64,000 nucleotides of DNA, taken from the NCBI GenBank assembly GCA_030057655.1, contig JASGUQ010000023.1:62001-126000 (forward strand), given 5' to 3'. Position numbers and translations under genes: made by a program. This DNA is from Bacillota bacterium (lineage in GTDB: Bacteria; Bacillota; Clostridia; Christensenellales; Aristaeellaceae). Within the stretch, counting starts at the first letter, position 1; every line of letters begins with the position of its first letter. Positions 62,488-64,000 of this stretch are shown here, one piece after another. Under the pieces are notes generated by a model that worked only from the letters and a program-made list of their open reading frames with translations, ran no database searches and was not told where the DNA came from.

Positions 62488-64000
62488 TTAGCGATTATTA
62501 AGAGCATATTCTTTTTTCAACTTCTTATTAGTGTTTGCAATCAGGCCAGCTATCACTGCCGCCATGGCAAGAACAGCGACAAGACCGCCTATTGCAGCGC
62601 CGACATTAAGGACACCGCCGGTAACAAGCGTGCCGATCGTATAAACAAGGTATGCCACAGTATAACCGGTAGCGAGTTGAAGGCCGATGGCTCCCCAAAC
62701 CCATTTGCCGCTCTTCATCTCGGCATTCATAGCGCCGATGGCCGCAAAGCAGGGGGGCGTATAAAGGTTGAACATCAAGTATGCGAGGGCCGCAACCTTG
62801 GTGATTGCCATAATGCCCGCAACCTCCATGCCCGCGCCCTCCATCAGGGCAAGCTCTTCAACATCGATGAGGTTCTCAAGCCCAACAAAAGTAACAGCAA
62901 GCGTTCCTACGACATTTTCCTTGGCAATGAGGCCGGTAACTGCCGCTGCCGCAAGCTGCCAGGACAGAACGCCAACAATCGGAACGAGCAGATGAGCGAA
63001 AGGTGAAGCAATGGAAGCAAGGATGGACTGGTCTGCGGACTCGGCAACCTGGAAGCCCCATGTAAAGGACTGCATGAGCTGTACCGCCAAGTTGCAAAGC
63101 AGGATAATGGTGGCGGCCTTCACAATGAAAGCCCAGCCGCGAGTACACATGGATTTGAAAGCGCTCCAAAGGGAGGGAACCTTGTATTCAGGGAGTTCGA
63201 TAATAAAGAAGGACTTTCTTGCTTTGTGGCCTGTGATCTTGTTGACGAGAAGTGCACCGAGAAAAATAAGCACAATACCGGAAAGGTACATCAAGGTGCT
63301 TACCCAGCCCGCGTCATCAAAAAACGCACCCGCGAAGAGAGCGATGACAGGAATCTTTGCTCCACAGGGCATGAAAGGGGCAAGCATTGCAGTCGTTCTT
63401 CTTTCACGCTCGTTTCGGATGGTACGGCTTGCCATAACACCCGGAATCGCACAACCAATAGAGATAACGAAAGGAATGACGGACTTGCCGGAAAGGCCGA
63501 CCCTCTTGAAGATTGGATCAAGCACAACAGCGACACGGGCCATATAACCGCAGTCTTCAAGCAGAGCGATGAGGAAGTACATGACCATGATAAGGGGCAG
63601 AAAGCCAATAACCGCAATCACACCGCCAATGACGCCGTCAACAAGTATGGTGGAAAGAAGCGGGCTCGCATCTGCAAGGAGTTCTCCTACCCAGCCCTGG
63701 AAGGCTTCCAGCCAGCCCACGAGCAGTTCGGCAATGGGGGTGCCCACCCAAACCTGGGAAATTTGAAACACCAAATACATCACAACCGCAAAGATCGGTA
63801 TGCCGAGCCATTTGTTCGTGAGCACAGCATCAATCTTGTCGCCTGCGTTTCTATCCTTTGTAAAAACCTTTCGGGTCTCAACAGCCTCTACAATTTTATT
63901 TACAAATTCAAAACGCTTGCGGTCTGCATTTTCAACTGCCGTCTTGTCGGTCAAATCAACGCCGCCTTGAGCATAAGGGGCGCTCTGCGTGTTTTTCGCA
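62488..64000 (-). CDS. feoB: Ferrous iron transporter FeoB, membrane part (5' end outside window)
   Basis: At least 504 residues of the C-terminal half of FeoB; the frame continues past the window edge, so the GTPase domain with its G motifs is not visible. The two Gate regions are clear: IPFVISIGCAIPGVMASRT and LAPFMPCGAKIPVIAL in pattern, with Cys residues near the predicted Fe2+ path. About eight to ten spans follow. FeoB imports Fe2+ under anaerobic conditions. Its small Cys-rich partner follows after 31 bases. Confidence 0.95.
   Translation of the reverse strand, partial: AKNTQSAPYAQGGVDLTDKTAVENADRKRFEFVNKIVEAVETRKVFTKDRNAGDKIDAVLTNKWLGIPIFAVVMYLVFQISQVWVGTPIAELLVGWLEAFQGWVGELLADASPLLSTILVDGVIGGVIAVIGFLPLIMVMYFLIALLEDCGYMARVAVVLDPIFKRVGLSGKSVIPFVISIGCAIPGVMASRTIRNERERRTTAMLAPFMPCGAKIPVIALFAGAFFDDAGWVSTLMYLSGIVLIFLGALLVNKITGHKARKSFFIIELPEYKVPSLWSAFKSMCTRGWAFIVKAATIILLCNLAVQLMQSFTWGFQVAESADQSILASIASPFAHLLVPIVGVLSWQLAAAAVTGLIAKENVVGTLAVTFVGLENLIDVEELALMEGAGMEVAGIMAITKVAALAYLMFNLYTPPCFAAIGAMNAEMKSGKWVWGAIGLQLATGYTVAYLVYTIGTLVTGGVLNVGAAIGGLVAVLAMAAVIAGLIANTNKKLKKEYALNNR

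Noticed and set aside
62259..62501. 80-codon plus-strand frame opposite the Cys-rich gene
   Set aside because: The minus-strand 50-codon gene has a ribosome site, a membrane helix and the conserved cysteine cluster; the plus frame has none of these.

Overview
This window looks like a chromosomal segment of a Gram-positive, Clostridia-like anaerobe with a fairly GC-rich genome. The pointers are a T-box leader, a SorC/CggR regulator joined to glycolytic genes, a PPi-type phosphofructokinase beside an ATP-type one, clostridial-type EtfAB, frequent TTG/GTG starts behind strong AGGAGG sites, and sigma-A promoters with 17-base spacers. No phage genes, insertion sequences or CRISPR arrays were recognised. 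The window opens inside cysS and closes inside feoB.

Layout. 1-900: end of cysS and a helix-hairpin-helix protein. 914-8049, minus strand: a housekeeping operon (YesL-like membrane protein, methyltransferase, Hsp33, HEAT-like protein, zinc-ribbon/TPR membrane protein, FtsH), with a PTS EIIC-like gene upstream. 9367-12751, minus: MaoC hydratase, acyl-CoA dehydrogenase, EtfB and EtfA. 13259-14290: alpha/beta hydrolase. 14684-26110, plus: thiolase, short-chain reductase, KAS III-like enzyme, a complete Liv-type ABC transporter with a permease-ATPase fusion, a CoA-transferase, a second hydrolase and a TetR regulator. 26251-29277: a predicted tryptophan transporter behind a T-box with a UGG specifier. 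29365-33558: FAD oxidoreductase, acyltransferase and GltS. 33781-38594: a second complete Liv-type transporter. 38613-38873: a string of hairpins between two near-identical repeats. 38922-43153: prmA, rsmE, mtaB, degV and a HIT gene. 43302-52303: glycolysis (cggR, pgk, tpiA, gpmI; then pfkA, pfp and fba on the minus strand). 52460-57970: E2-like protein, peptidoglycan-binding protein, radA, thiN and a sugar kinase. 58138: tRNA-Ser(CGA). 58651 to the end: a more AT-rich iron block (DtxR-type regulator, DUF3793 protein and flavodoxin behind two DtxR-like boxes, an orphan ABC pair, a small Cys-rich FeoB partner, FeoB).

How the genes fit together. Between 9.4 and 25.1 kb lie all the enzymes needed to interconvert acetyl-CoA and butyrate through (R)-3-hydroxybutyryl-CoA: thiolase, PhaB-like reductase, PhaJ-like MaoC hydratase, acyl-CoA dehydrogenase with EtfAB, and a CoA-transferase. 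The two halves are divergent transcription units. Each carries nearly the same 18-base sequence containing a TGAA-N6-TTCA dyad near its promoter, and the cluster ends in a TetR gene, so I infer one local regulon tied to uptake of an unknown acid or amino acid by the adjacent Liv-type transporter. The glycolytic block lacks gapA in its usual place between cggR and pgk. The iron block looks like a DtxR-controlled ferrous-iron and flavodoxin response.
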